Made by a program: the position numbers and the translations under genes
Assembly: GCF_036320965.1 (NCBI RefSeq)
Contig: NC_092287.1
Span: 5,801,297-5,865,296, forward strand
Reading direction: 5' to 3'
From: Panulirus ornatus
Lineage: Eukaryota; Arthropoda; Malacostraca; Decapoda; Palinuridae
DNA: 64,000 bases
In this document: one piece after another, positions 34,232-44,646 of the stretch
Numbering within the stretch: position 1 is the stretch's first letter
Layout: each line of letters begins with the position of its first letter
The notes under the pieces: model-generated
The model's database searches: none
What the model was told of the DNA's origin: nothing
What the model saw: the letters and a program-made list of their open reading frames with translations, nothing else

Positions 34232-37200
34232 GTAAGGGTTAACTGGATGGTGAAGGTATGGTGATTGTATTGAATAATTCGACTCGCTTATTACCTTTGA
34301 ATGTTGACTTACTGTGTTCTATATTGCTTATGCAGTGTTCAAAGACTATACTAATAGGGTATGTATTAGTTATGCCGAGTATCGACACTATATAAATGTC
34401 CGTAATGGTAAGAATACCACATAAAAAGTGTATGCACATCTACAGAAACCTTAGGAATTTGCAAGTGACAATGGTATTTATAGATGAGATATTAGCAGCA
34501 GCTTAGGGTTTTACTGATAATTAAAGCGTAAAAGTCAGGAATAGAGATGCCACTTTGATAGGTTTAATAGTTTTTCTTTTGAATGATATTTTGTGCCATT
34601 GTAAGGAGTGATGGAATGATATGAGTTTGGAATTTTGCTTTACCACCCTTTAAAACTGTCTTTTAATATTGTTTCGTTAATGGTGGGGACATAATGGATA
34701 CGCAAACCATTGTATAATGATGAAATCAAATGATTGTCAGTTGTAATGTCTAGTCTTTAAGAAAGTGTTTGGTATGAAGTCTCCTGTAACCTCTTCGGAC
34801 TTTGTACAATGAATGTTGATCCTTTTCCCTCATCAGACTTTATGGTTATATGAATTTTGATATCTGCAAATGTTGATCTTTTTCTCCTCATCAGACTGTA
34901 TGGTTATATGAATTTTGATATCTGCAAATAGTTTAACTCCATAGGATGACTCGGTAAAGTTTCAGTTTACAGGCATCTATGAGATAATGTATGAATTGCT
35001 TTCAATTAGCATACGTTATTCAGAATGGGGAACTATGACTTGCACCATTAGATATGCAGTAATGGGGAGGGATATCAGTTAGTTTAAAGGGAGATGGGCG
35101 GAGGAGGTGTTCAATGAAAAGTTACTGAAACATGTAGGTATTCAAATAACCTAAGAAAACATTATCACTTTTGTATGTTATAACCTGTAAGGCCATGATT
35201 TATATTTCCTTTTCTATTTTGCTGTTTGTTTACGGCATCTATTGTACGCCAACATGGTGATTAAGGCTTCAAAACAAATAAGAAATAGAAAATTTGACAT
35301 TTTTATGTTTTTTAATGTCTCATTCCATTTTGCTTTGTTTCAGTACTTTACCTAATCTATAATTTTTCCATGGTGGTAAAAAGGTTAAGGATTACAATAT
35401 TATACTTCTAAATATACCCATGTTATCGAACATCAATGTCAGTAACTTGAAATAAGAGTTGTGTGTACAATCAAGTTCAAGAGAAACAAAGAAACATCTC
35501 CACATTTTTCTCTATCACTGGGAGCTGTCAGATGTGCTAACTTCACCCCATTCTGCCCCTACTTAGCAGTTGATCTAGCCAACAAAAAAGTGACTATGTA
35601 TATTTCCTGAGCATTTTGCCTTTACTTTTGCATGCCAGTCTATCATTTCATAACAGGAATTTTTTTTCGTGCTCATGATTTATATTTCCTTTTCTATTTT
35701 GCTGTTTGTTTACGGCATCTATTGTACGCCAACATGGTGATTAAGGCTTCAAAACAAATAAGAAATAGAAAATTTGACATTTTTATGTTTTTTAATGTCT
35801 CATTCCATTTTGCTTTGTTTCCTTTTCTATTTTGCTGTTTGTTTACGGCATCTATTGTACGCCAACATGGTGATTAAGGCTTCAAAACAAATAAGAAATA
35901 GAAAATTTGACATTTTTATGTTTTTTAATGTCTCATTCCATTTTGCTTTGTTTCAGTACTTTACCTAATCTATAATTTTTCCATGGTGGTAAAAAGGTTA
36001 AGGATTACAATATTATACTTCTAAATATACCCATGTTATCGAACATCAATGTCAGTAACTTGAAATAAGAGTTGTGTGTACAATCAAGTTCAAGAGAAAC
36101 AAAGAAACATCTCCACATTTTTCTCTATCACTGGGAGCTGTCAGATGTGCTAACTTCACCCCATTCTGCCCCTACTTAGCAGTTGATCTAGCCAACAAAA
36201 AAGTGACTATGTATATTTCCTGAGCATTTTGCCTTTACTTTTGCATGCCAGTCTATCATTTCATAACAGGAATTTTTTTTCGTGCTCATGGAAATAAACC
36301 TGTTGCTAAGATCATTGATGGTTACCTCATTCTAATCATACTCTTTGGATACAGTTATAGTCCATAGTAAGTGTAAAGTGATGATATTAGGGTACAACCC
36401 TCAAAGGACCTACAGTGACCTAGAACAAGTGTACATTGTTAATAGTGAGGGGACATTCAGGATGGTGAAAGTAGTGGCAAGACAATCACTCCACGGAGAA
36501 GGTAAAGTCCTGATAATGGGGGATTTCAATTACAGGAAAACAGACCACAAAAATTCTTCACCCTTAAGGAGAGAGCTAATGAGACACTCTAGAATATGTA
36601 TACAGGATAAATGCCTCCATCAGTATGTTACAGAGTGTATGAGAACTAACAAAGTTGATTTGAAAGTGTAAAGATTTTTTCCTTTCCATGTATGAACTGT
36701 AATATGACATTCTGCAGAAATGTATGGATAAATGCTGTGCAGAGATCTCAGTATTTTTCTTTTTTCCATCAGGGCTTTGGATTAAAGAGGCAGAGTTTCG
36801 AGAACAAGCAGACATTCGTTTCAAGCATCAAGTGCTCATGCTTACTGATACCTCTTTAGGGCCTGTTGTGTGGTCTACCAACCCTGCCTTTAATTCTTTG
36901 ATGAAGAATTATCTAAGAGTTCCCTTAATTAAGGTATGAAATCTTGCTTATTCTGTTTGCTCTATTTTTAGTTGAAAATTAGTAGTTTATATTTATATAG
37001 TTTGTAACATAGTGAAAGAAACTTTGTGGGACAGCAAAATACATGTCTGAAGAATCAGGCAAGCACAGGGTGGTTTAGGGATTCTTAGAGTAATTTATTT
37101 ATTTATTTTTATTTTGATATTGATGTATTATTTCAGTCTCATGAAATAGACAAGAACCATGATGGTGTACTGGAAGGACTTGACTTGACTGTAACTTTGC

Positions 37201-40200
37201 CTTTGTTAAACACTGAATTAGTGTATGGCACAACCCTTCTTGTTACATTTGACTACAGATTGCATGTAAGTACTATTTCATTTATTGTTGAAAAATGTTT
37301 TTCATATGTTTGCTTTTTGACTAAATCTATATACAGCATTTTCTCTCCAGGGTTACTTTTTTGAGGATTTGTTAAATACTTGGTGAGATAAAAACCTCTC
37401 ACCCCTTACAGACAACTTAATTTAGTAGTTGCTGCCTGCAGTTTGGTGTGGATGTACTCTTCTGCTACTTAGTGAAAGGCATGCATAGGATAGAGTGGAT
37501 TAGAATGATATGGTATCCTGGAGTTGACATGCTGTTAATGGACTGAACCAGGGCATGTGAAAGGTCTTGAATAAACCATGGAAAGGTCTGTGGGGACTGG
37601 TTGTGGATAGGGAGCTGTGGTATGAATGCATTACATATGACGGCTAGAGAATAGATGAGAGGATGTGACCTTTCTTTGCCTGTTCCTGGTGTTACCTTGT
37701 TAACGCTGGAAACGGGGATCAGGTATGAAAAAATACATCCACTTAATGAGTAAAACGGTGATGTGAGGCACTGGTATTTAGAACTGTGGCAAAAATCATA
37801 TGTTGTTTGTTGTTAGGACTGAAAGGATTAAGAAATATTTTATGGTTACCTTAGTCTTAAAACTTCAAGTTCAGAATTTGTAAAAGGAGAGGGGACAGTG
37901 TTTGATGGATCATGTAGTGTTCAAGAGTTTGTAGCAAATCGATAATTTGAAGTCAAAGGATGGAACCATCATCAGGAGAGTAAATACTTAATTATTGGTA
38001 GTACTTCTGTGTGTAAAGTTGATCTTTTGATCTCTTGCCTGTAGTACCTTGATAGATAGTTAAGAGAAGACTTTGTTATATCTCTGTAACATGTTGATTA
38101 TTCAACAGCACATGTGTGAAGCTGTGTTGGAAGGACTAGGGTTTCTTCAGCACAGTAGTGGAATTCCATTATCTGCTGTCTACTTCTCAGCTGATCTGAC
38201 ACTTCATCAGCGCTTTCCTTTGCCTTACTCTGGGATCCATTCATTGTACAATACATCTGTCTTACCTTCAGTATATTCCTCTGCTAAAGACTGGAAACTG
38301 CATCATATTCTTTCAAACTACTGGAAGAGGAACTGTAAGTATGAGGAGTTTTTGTAATGTTGTGGATGTTTTTAATGTAGAAAAAGGCATAGATACAAGG
38401 ATCAAGGAAAATATGGACTGGATGCTGATGTTGCAGATAGTTGTAGAAGACATGTAAATAACTCTTTTTTGTATGAATGACATGAAAGGAAGAAATTAGT
38501 CCACTTACATACATACCAGATAAATGTGAGTCTGTTTTAGTAGAATAGAAAGTAGAGTGCAGTCAGTTATGTTAGATATCTAGCAGAAATTGATGAGGAG
38601 TTAGGGATAAATGGGGTGAGAAATGAAAATTTTATAGAGGACAAATTGTGAAGATATGGTTGATGAAGTAAAAGATGAAATGCTGAGGGAATAAGAGTAC
38701 CCTAAGAGAGGGAAAGAGAAAAATTACAAGATTAAAGTGAAGGACAATACATACAGGGTAAGATAACGGGAAATTTCGCATCAGGTAGTGAAGGAGTGTG
38801 GGAGATGAACTTTAGCATGGAACAGTTTGTAATATACAGTTACTGATGATTTAAGTAAACTGAGCATGACACTGTTGTGTAATAGTAAAAGGCTTGTGGA
38901 ATCATGATAGTCATTAGACTATACATCTGAATTTTTTTCATAGACTTTCTCAACCAGGGATATTTGAAATAGTTTACCTGTCTCTTTTTCTATCTATCTG
39001 TGTCTGTCAATATCTATCTATTTATCTGTTTATGTTTCTGTCTATATTTTGTATTAATAGTTTTTCACGTGATATCCATTTCTTGCATTAGCTAGGTATT
39101 GCCAGGAACAGACAAGGAAAGGCTATATTTGTTCATATCCATTCTCTGGCTGTTATGCAGTGCACCAAAACCACAGGCCCTTATCCACATCTAGGCCCCA
39201 CAGACCTTTTATGGTTTCTCCTGGCCACTTCACGGACCCTGGTTCAATCCAGTGACAGCATCCCAGGGCCCCTTAGGGGCAACTGCAGCTACAAAGACTG
39301 AACTTCACTCTGTTACAGGAACAGAATGGATTTCTTTGAAAGAAGTTCTCAGATGAGATTGTTGTCTCATTTGTCAACTGACATTGATACAGCATCACCA
39401 TGGTGATATCACACATCCTCGACAGTGACCTACCTGCACCGAAAAACACTTACCCTACTCCCTTCTTCCTTGCACTCATGCTTTAGTGTCCCTTCCTTCT
39501 CGTAAGTCTGCCTTATTATCAAGGTGAAAACCCTCACTGCTTTTAAAAACTTACTTAACTCTCCCAGAGTCCCTTTTATCTGAGTTGGAAGGTTGGTTGG
39601 TTAGTAGTTGTTGGGTTATTTCATTGTGTATGTTTTTTCGTTAATATATTTGTTGTGGAAGGGGGATCTGTGAGTAGAGGTTACTGAAGTGTGTGGCAGG
39701 GGTAAGTATTTTGTTTCGACTTTGGGATGGGTGGTTAGATATAGAGTGGTTTGGATAGGAGAGGTCTAGGGCTGTTGCATAGAATTGAATGCTGAGCATG
39801 TTGAGGTGGGTCTGTATTGGGAGGATCTGTGGTTGTTATTGTTCTGAGTTCATTATTTTATGTGGTTTGCAGCTTTATATTTTCTCTTGAGAGGGTGAAA
39901 GAACAGGGAATCGAGGCATAATTTAAAGTGCAGCAGATGAACTGTCTGTATAAAATGTTTAGGAATGCTTTTTTTTTTTGTCTAAATCTGATGCCAGTTA
40001 GAGGCCTGAGGACATTTTATTTGCATGAGTGTCGTATCTGATGCCTAGAATGGTTAGTGTTTTATTCAATGGAAGACACTGTCCATTTAAGGTGACTGGA
40101 GGATGTGAGCTGGATTCATGTCTGTCAGGGGTTAAAAGAGTGATATGTCTACACATATATATGTCCTAGCCAAAGCTAGTTATTCATTTTATTGGCCAAC

Positions 40201-42047
40201 TAGGTTAACTGTGAAGCAGATGTTGTGACCAGTATTCGAACCTTTGTGGACATGTTCTTGGGTGGCCTGTGAATGGGTCATGGTCAGCATCATTAACCAC
40301 AACAGTATGGAGGCCCCTCTGTCAGTCCTATTATGTGATTCCTCCCGATCCATAAATTTCACATACAGTTACTGTAACTCTTTTTATCCAAGCATGTCAC
40401 TCACAAATTCTTTGGAGGAAATACCTGGTCCACACATCATCTTGTGACACCTCACTGTTTTTACCAAAGCAGATGTCCTGTGCAGACTACCCCTGTCTCC
40501 CAAGCACCTTGTCAGTTATATTTCTAACAGGCTTTTACCTTTGTAATTTGAGCATTTTGTTATGTTTCCCTTGCCTTTAAATAAAGGCACAATACAGTAC
40601 ATGCTTTCTGTCAGTACTCAAGCACCTCATCTTTAGCGATACAAACACTAGAGAGCCTGACTAACCAGTCCACAGCACTGTCAGCGTCTTGATTGAGAAA
40701 CTCTACTGCAATCCCATCCACTCGTGTATCTTTGCCACACTTCATCCATGCAAGGCTCTCATTGCTTCCTCTCATTTCATGAGAACGCTCAGCAGGGCTC
40801 TTTCGCTTCCCTTGCCACCTTGTCCCAAGTACAGGACATCTACCACTGTCGTGTAACACTTGCAACAATCCTTTAAAAACATTCATCCTGTCTCTTTTTA
40901 CCTCTTCTTTGCCTGTTACTGCTTCCTTCACTGTCATTCCAGTTTGTAATCTCATTTTCCTCAGGCTGTTGACCTCCTTCCAAGACATTTTCTTATTCTC
41001 CCTGAAATTTACTTACTCCATGTTTATGCTCTTTTTTCAGTTCATTTACCTTTCTGTTGACCTGCTGCCTCCTTTGGTACAACTAATAAATTATATGCCT
41101 TCCATTATGCCACTGTCCAAACACCTCTCTTTATTTTTTCTTTTTCTTTTAACATCTAAACTTATTCCCACCTCTCTATCCTTTCTTATATCCCTAACTA
41201 CCACCTTGTGTGTGCCACAAACTTCACATGAACATGCAAGGGCTGCTTCCAGAAATACCTTCCATTACTCTTCTGTTCCCCTTATTTCATTTTTCTACCT
41301 ATATCTCTGATGCCTGTTCCAATTGGAACTCCCTCAAGGGGGTCACAACAGTAATAATGCCTCCATGATTAGTGAACTCCAGTGCTGCCTCTTAACCTTT
41401 AGTGCCTCACCCTTAACAGGCCACTGTCAGAGGACTACTCTAGCACTGTGTTTGCAGATGTTCCTACTTAATGTTCTTACTGATGGCTGAGTTTCATTTA
41501 CTCTCACCCTGTGCCAAGCTCACTCACTTTTACCACTTCTTTCACACTCATGTCATAACCTCTTTTCCTTAAAACCTCTACAAACTTCCTCTCTTGCCCT
41601 AACTAGGAAATATCAAACATCCCGTCTGCTACCCCTTCAGTTTGTTCATTTCTGACAAACTCTCATTTGCAAGCCTTTCACATAGCACATAATCTAAATA
41701 CTGTTAACCTAAACCCCTCTCATTGATGTAAGCTTGTATATACACATTTGTATATGTTTCCATTTCGTACATATTTTTCAGTAACCACAAGATTCACCAA
41801 TACTTATACAAGTCTGCAGACTGGAGAAAGTGACTCCTTCATTGTAAGTCTTCAAGTGCACTATCCAGAACAAAGTATATTATATATTCCAGGTTTTTGG
41901 TTTGTCATAAAGTGGGCTTGGATCCAGTATTTATCTGTTTTGGTAATTGTGTTATATATTATTAGTTTATTAAAGGAATGGGTTTTCCAGAATCAGATAG
42001 TTTCCACTTGGGTTGAGGCTCCTCAAAAGTTATTCCACTTGCGTTGA
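34093..42047 (+). CDS. TMEM231: Transmembrane protein 231, ciliary transition-zone B9/MKS complex subunit, complete
   Basis: TMEM231 sits at the ciliary transition zone and helps the MKS/B9 complex gate membrane-protein entry into cilia; mutation in people causes Joubert and Meckel syndromes. Exons are 34093-34231, 36773-36933, 37137-37265, 38109-38334 and 41782-42047, all GT-AG, summing to 921 bp (306 residues plus stop); the human protein is about 316. Predicted topology is two-pass: TM1 at about residues 22-43 (LFSVVTFVVTAITPLLIVY) and TM2 at about 263-283 (YLSVLVIVLYIISLL), with a large loop between. Conserved stretches are SLCSKATLF near the N-terminus, FRE.ADIRFKHQVL, the PAFN motif, LRVPLI, and C-terminal YIPGFW and WVFQNQIVST. 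The last codons were altered by a 31-bp tandem duplication. In crustaceans the role would be in sensory cilia (inference). Confidence 0.95.
34812..34926 (+). repeat. Two-unit tandem repeat, about 58 bp each
   Basis: TGTTGATC.TTTT.C.CTCATC through GAATTTTGATATCTGCAAA twice in a row, about 90 percent identical. In TMEM231 intron 1. Confidence 0.85.
35194..36286 (+). repeat. Perfect 480-bp tandem duplication with a nested 133-bp duplication
   Basis: 35194-35673 (480 bp) is followed by 35674-36286 (613 bp), which is the same sequence with 133 bp (35688-35820) repeated once more at 35821-35953. The 133-bp unit therefore occurs three times (also 35208-35340). No differences were seen by eye. Each junction begins CATG. 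In TMEM231 intron 1. Confidence 0.95.
36330..36665 (+). mobile_element. LINE endonuclease fragment (CR1/jockey-like)
   Basis: Reads VMILGYNPQRTYSDLEQVYI, then GKVLIMGDFNYRKTDHKNSS (GDFN is the endonuclease motif) and ICIQDKCLHQYVTECMRTNK. An open frame, but it starts and ends inside the domain. It ends about 110 bp before TMEM231 exon 2. Confidence 0.7.
36773..36933 (+). CDS. TMEM231: TMEM231 exon 2
   Basis: Acceptor TTCCATCAG ends at 36772; donor GTATGA at 36934. It completes the split Gly and reads LWIKEAEFREQADIRFKHQV, then PAFNSLMKNYLRVPLIK, ending in phase 0. Confidence 0.94.
37137..37265 (+). CDS. TMEM231: TMEM231 exon 3
   Basis: 43 codons, acceptor TTTCAG at 37136, donor GTAAGT at 37266. 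It reads SHEIDKNHDGVLEGLDLTV and ends LLVTFDYRLH, matching the family's LTFSYRLH. Confidence 0.94.
37475..37735 (+). mobile_element. Old LINE-A 3' end
   Basis: From ATAGAGTGGATTAGAATGATATGG (the RVNW..VV text) through GGACTGAACCAGGGCATGTG to the tail GTTACCTTGTTAACGCTGGAAACGG. In TMEM231 intron 3. Confidence 0.75.
38109..38334 (+). CDS. TMEM231: TMEM231 exon 4
   Basis: Acceptor CAACAG at 38108, donor GTAAGT at 38335, leaving one base of a split codon. It includes GFLQHSSGIP, the DLTLHQRFPL strand and YNTSVL, a potential N-glycosylation sequon at the family's usual place. Confidence 0.93.
38340..39060. other. TMEM231 intron 4, first part: nothing recognised
   Basis: Purine-rich decayed sequence at 38520-38820 may be old retroelement, but no motif is legible. 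Confidence 0.35.
39065..39265 (-). mobile_element. Old LINE-A 3' end, inverted
   Basis: The minus strand reads CACTGGATTGAACCAGGG, AAACCATAAAAGGTCTGTGG and GTTCCTGGCAATACCTAGC, the old-type LINE-A 3' UTR and tail. Confidence 0.7.
39590..40140 (-). mobile_element. LINE-B fragment, inverted
   Basis: The minus strand resembles the LINE-B 3' region (complement of GGGGGATCTGTGAGTAGAGG and TGGTTGGTTAGTAGTTGTTGG), as at 28660-29165. Confidence 0.55.
40590..41285 (-). mobile_element. Old LINE-A, linker and RT start
   Basis: The minus strand reads MSWKEVNSLRKMRLQTGMTV at 40988 and then WMKCGKDTRVDGIAVEFLNQ and VDWLVRLSSVCIAKDEVLEY, aligning with FWKEVNKVRKTREQMGTSV and the RT entry of the young copy. 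Confidence 0.8.
41310..41480 (-). repeat. Dispersed repeat family C, inverted
   Basis: The complement of 41395-41425 (GGCCTGTTAAGGGTGAGGCA) and of the CTCCCTCAAGGGGG region matches 14855-14960. Confidence 0.6.
41782..42047 (+). CDS. TMEM231: TMEM231 exon 5 with stop
   Basis: Acceptor ATTTTTCAG at 41781. It starts by completing a split Leu codon, carries YIPGFWFVIKWAWIQYLSVL (second membrane segment) and WVFQNQIVSTW, and ends KLFHLR then TGA at 42045-42047. The HLR tail arises from the second unit of a 31-bp tandem repeat. Confidence 0.94.
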
Positions 42048-42065
42048 GGCTCCTCAGAAGTTATT
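42004..42065 (+). repeat. 31-bp tandem duplication across the TMEM231 stop
   Basis: 42004-42034 and 42035-42065 are 29 of 31 identical (CCACTTGGGTTGAGGCTCCT... and CCACTTGCGTTGAGGCTCCT...). Because 31 is not a multiple of three, the second unit is read in a new frame and gives HLR then TGA. Confidence 0.95.
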
Positions 42066-42799
42066 CTGAATTAATATTATTTTGTTTATTTATCTATTTA
42101 TGATTGCCTTAGGACCCCTTTCTTGAGAGGGGTCCATGTGTTACTCCAGGATTCCTTTTGTTGGAGTTCCAACAGCTACTTCCAAAATAATGGTATCCTT
42201 TAGAGTAAGAAGTTCTTTGAAGAGGCTGTGCTCACTTTTTTCAAAAGAATGTGACTTTTCATTTGCAGTGTAACAATAGGCAGACAGAGTCTTGTTACAC
42301 CTATATATGTTTTTGTTGCCCTTATCAGACACTTGATTAGAAAATCTCTAACACCTCTTCTGATAAATACATCACATACTTATTTTTTTTCTTTTGCTCA
42401 ATCCATTAAACAGTTGTACAACTTGATTTGATAATCTTAAGAAGTTTATTGCTGTGTGATTTATGAGACACAAGTCAGAGCAGAGAGAAGTAGACATATA
42501 CTAAAGGTAAAGGCAAAGAGTTTCACATGTCGTCTCCATAGAGAAAGAGCAGAAAATTTTAACAAGTTGCTCTTAGGATGCATAGTGGGGCAATTGTAGA
42601 TTTTGATTTTGGTGGTTTTCCTAATGAAAAAGAAACGGTTAGAGTAGGAAAATGTGACAAAACAGCTGAAATCTGAGCTCTGTGATGAAAAAGTATAGAT
42701 AGTAGTCTTTCCAGTTAAAAAGATAAAACAATTGGAAGAAGGCAGAAAGTTGGGAAATATATCCAGAGAAAATAAAATATGTCATGACAACAAGAGACT

Positions 42800-43040
42800 T
42801 AGTGTGAATGAACATGGCCTTTTTTGCCAGTTTTCCTGGTGCTGCCTCGCTGAAGTAGGGGTAGCGACAGGAATAGATGAAGGCAAGCAAGTATGAATAT
42901 GTACATGTGTATATATATGTCTGTGTATATGTTGATATGTATATGTATGGGTGTTTGTGTATATATTGTATATGAGTGGATGGGCCATTGTTTGTTTGTT
43001 TCCTGGCGCTACCTCACTGATGCGGGAAACAGCAGTTAGG
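42800..43040 (+). mobile_element. SINE-like element with LINE-A-type tail hairpin
   Basis: GAATGAACATGGCC, GATAGATGAAGGCAAGC, a TA/TG-rich middle, then GTTTCCTGGCGCTACCTCAC and TGCGGGAAAC. Related to 18410-18600. Confidence 0.7.
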
Positions 43041-43377
43041 TATAAAACATGCTAAAGACATGTAATCTGTCTGAGGGATTACCCCAAGTACAAATGGAAA
43101 ACATTAATTATCTGAAAATACTTATGGATGGTCCATTCAAACGGTACACAGTGGGAAGAAAAACTGATGGAGAGACTTATGCAGTGGTGATGATAATTTG
43201 TATTCTTCAAGAGAATTTCAGTGAACCAGATCAAACGTTCAGCAATAATAGCGAAGAAACATTCAGGATGGTGCATGAAGCAGAGATAATTTCAGTTATA
43301 AAAACACAAATTGGGAGAATTTCATGTACCATTATGTCACCAATCCCCTAAGTAGAAATGAAAAGCATAAAGCATAC
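43041..43377 (+). other. Unrecognised 100-residue open frame between repeats
   Basis: 43049-43351 reads MLKTCNLSEGLPQVQMENIN and on to QIGRISCTIMSPIP with no family resemblance that I know. It lies between a SINE and a LINE-B fragment and is probably repeat-derived or chance. Confidence 0.2.
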
Positions 43378-43865
43378 CCCTGCCTCACACTTCAGTAAAC
43401 TCCACACAGATCCCCTACCGAACAAATATATGACTGGTTAAACATATATACTGAAATAACCAGACCAGCACTAAACAACCAACCTAACTCATTCTAAAAG
43501 TACAATCCATCAGACATACATCCTTTATAAACCACACTTCTTAATCAGACACAAGTCACACTCTGCTAATTATGCTGTGGACATCACCCATCACTACAGA
43601 TACTAATTCACCATATCTTAAGGCCTTTCATATCCACACTGCAACTACCATAAAGAAGACTCGGAGTACTTTATACTGAACTGAACTACACTGCACTCTC
43701 TGCTTATAGATGCACACACAGCATCACAGCACTTTGTGACCTTTAATCCTGGCTGGCTTCTTGAGTGCTTTAAGAGCCATGTAAGGATAGATGGGACTTC
43801 TGGGGCGGGAGGTAAATACATTTATATATTCCCTCCCCCAATGAAATAGATGTTTTCAATATCTT
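43378..43865 (+). mobile_element. LINE-B 3' region
   Basis: CTGCCTCACACTTCAGTAAA, CAGCACTAAACAACCAACC, CATCAGACATACATCC, then GGGACTTCTGGGGCGGGAGG. The same family as 27270-28660. Confidence 0.6.
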
Positions 43866-43972
43866 GTTTCCATGTTAGAGGATGAAAGGGAATATGCTCC
43901 CTCTAGGTAAAAAACTTCAACAGTGAAGGGAAAATAATACTTAAATAAATGACAGTAAAATAAAACAAAACT

Positions 43973-43978
43973 TTTATT
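43973..43978 (-). promoter_or_regulatory. Candidate MPG poly(A) signal AATAAA
   Basis: First canonical AATAAA on the minus strand after the MPG stop codon, about 460 bases downstream. If used, the 3' UTR would include the tRNA-like SINE at 44170-44420. Confidence 0.35.
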
Positions 43979-44169
43979 TGCTAAAAAGACAAAAATTTCT
44001 TTACCGAAAATATTATTTACAGAAAAAGAAAATGTAAGAACCTTAATATTACTTAAAAGTACAATTTCATTAAGTATAACTTTACTGTCACTGGATTCTC
44101 ATAAGTGTATTCATATTTGAGAAGAGTTCATGCCAGAAACCAATAAGTTAATAATACTGTAAATTGTTC

Positions 44170-44420
44170 TGGAGCATCATAGCACAATGGTAGAAATTGG
44201 CACTAAATCCAGGAGATTCAAGTTCAATTTTTAGCCAAGTAGGGATTATTGCATGTCATCTGTGTCTGTCTCAAAGTCCAGTTAATGTCATGTCCTACAC
44301 CTAGAACTAATTTGACCCTTATCTTTATGTGGATGGCTCACTGCTTGTCATCTGTGTGTGCAAAAAAATTCCAGTTAATGTCATGTCCAACACCTAGAAC
44401 TAATTTGACCTTTCTCTTTA
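44170..44420 (+). mobile_element. tRNA-derived SINE, partially tandem-duplicated
   Basis: 44171-44240 looks like an eroded tRNA: A-box TAGCACAATGG at 44180-44190 and B-box GATTCAAGTTC at 44215-44225, 35 bases apart. The body GTCATCTGTGT...CCAGTTAATGTCATGTCC...ACCTAGAACTAATTTGACC then occurs twice (about 44256-44310 and 44347-44411). It ends about 20 bp from the MPG stop, so it probably lies in the MPG 3' UTR, antisense to it. Confidence 0.5.
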
Positions 44421-44439
44421 CATGCAAAACAGATAAATG

Positions 44440-44646
44440 TTAGTAATTTTTCTCTGCTGTTTTATCTCTGACACTTACATACTTGTTGTTAAATACGTAA
44501 AATCGAAGTGGCTTATTAGCCCATTCTTCACCATATGACTCGATGCCAATCCTCTTACTGATTACCACTAGATTCTCAGGAACGGACTTGCCTACTTCTA
44601 ACCAGAAGGTATCTGATTCTGTTAGGTCCAGCTTATTGCAGGAGTC
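44440..44646 (-). CDS. MPG: MPG exon 4 with stop
   Basis: Acceptor AATAACAG precedes 44646. It reads DSCNKLDLTESDTFWLE, then RIGIESYGEEWANKPLRFYV, and stops TAA at 44442-44440. Confidence 0.95.
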   Translation of the reverse strand, partial: DSCNKLDLTESDTFWLEVGKSVPENLVVISKRIGIESYGEEWANKPLRFYVFNNKYVSVRDKTAEKNY

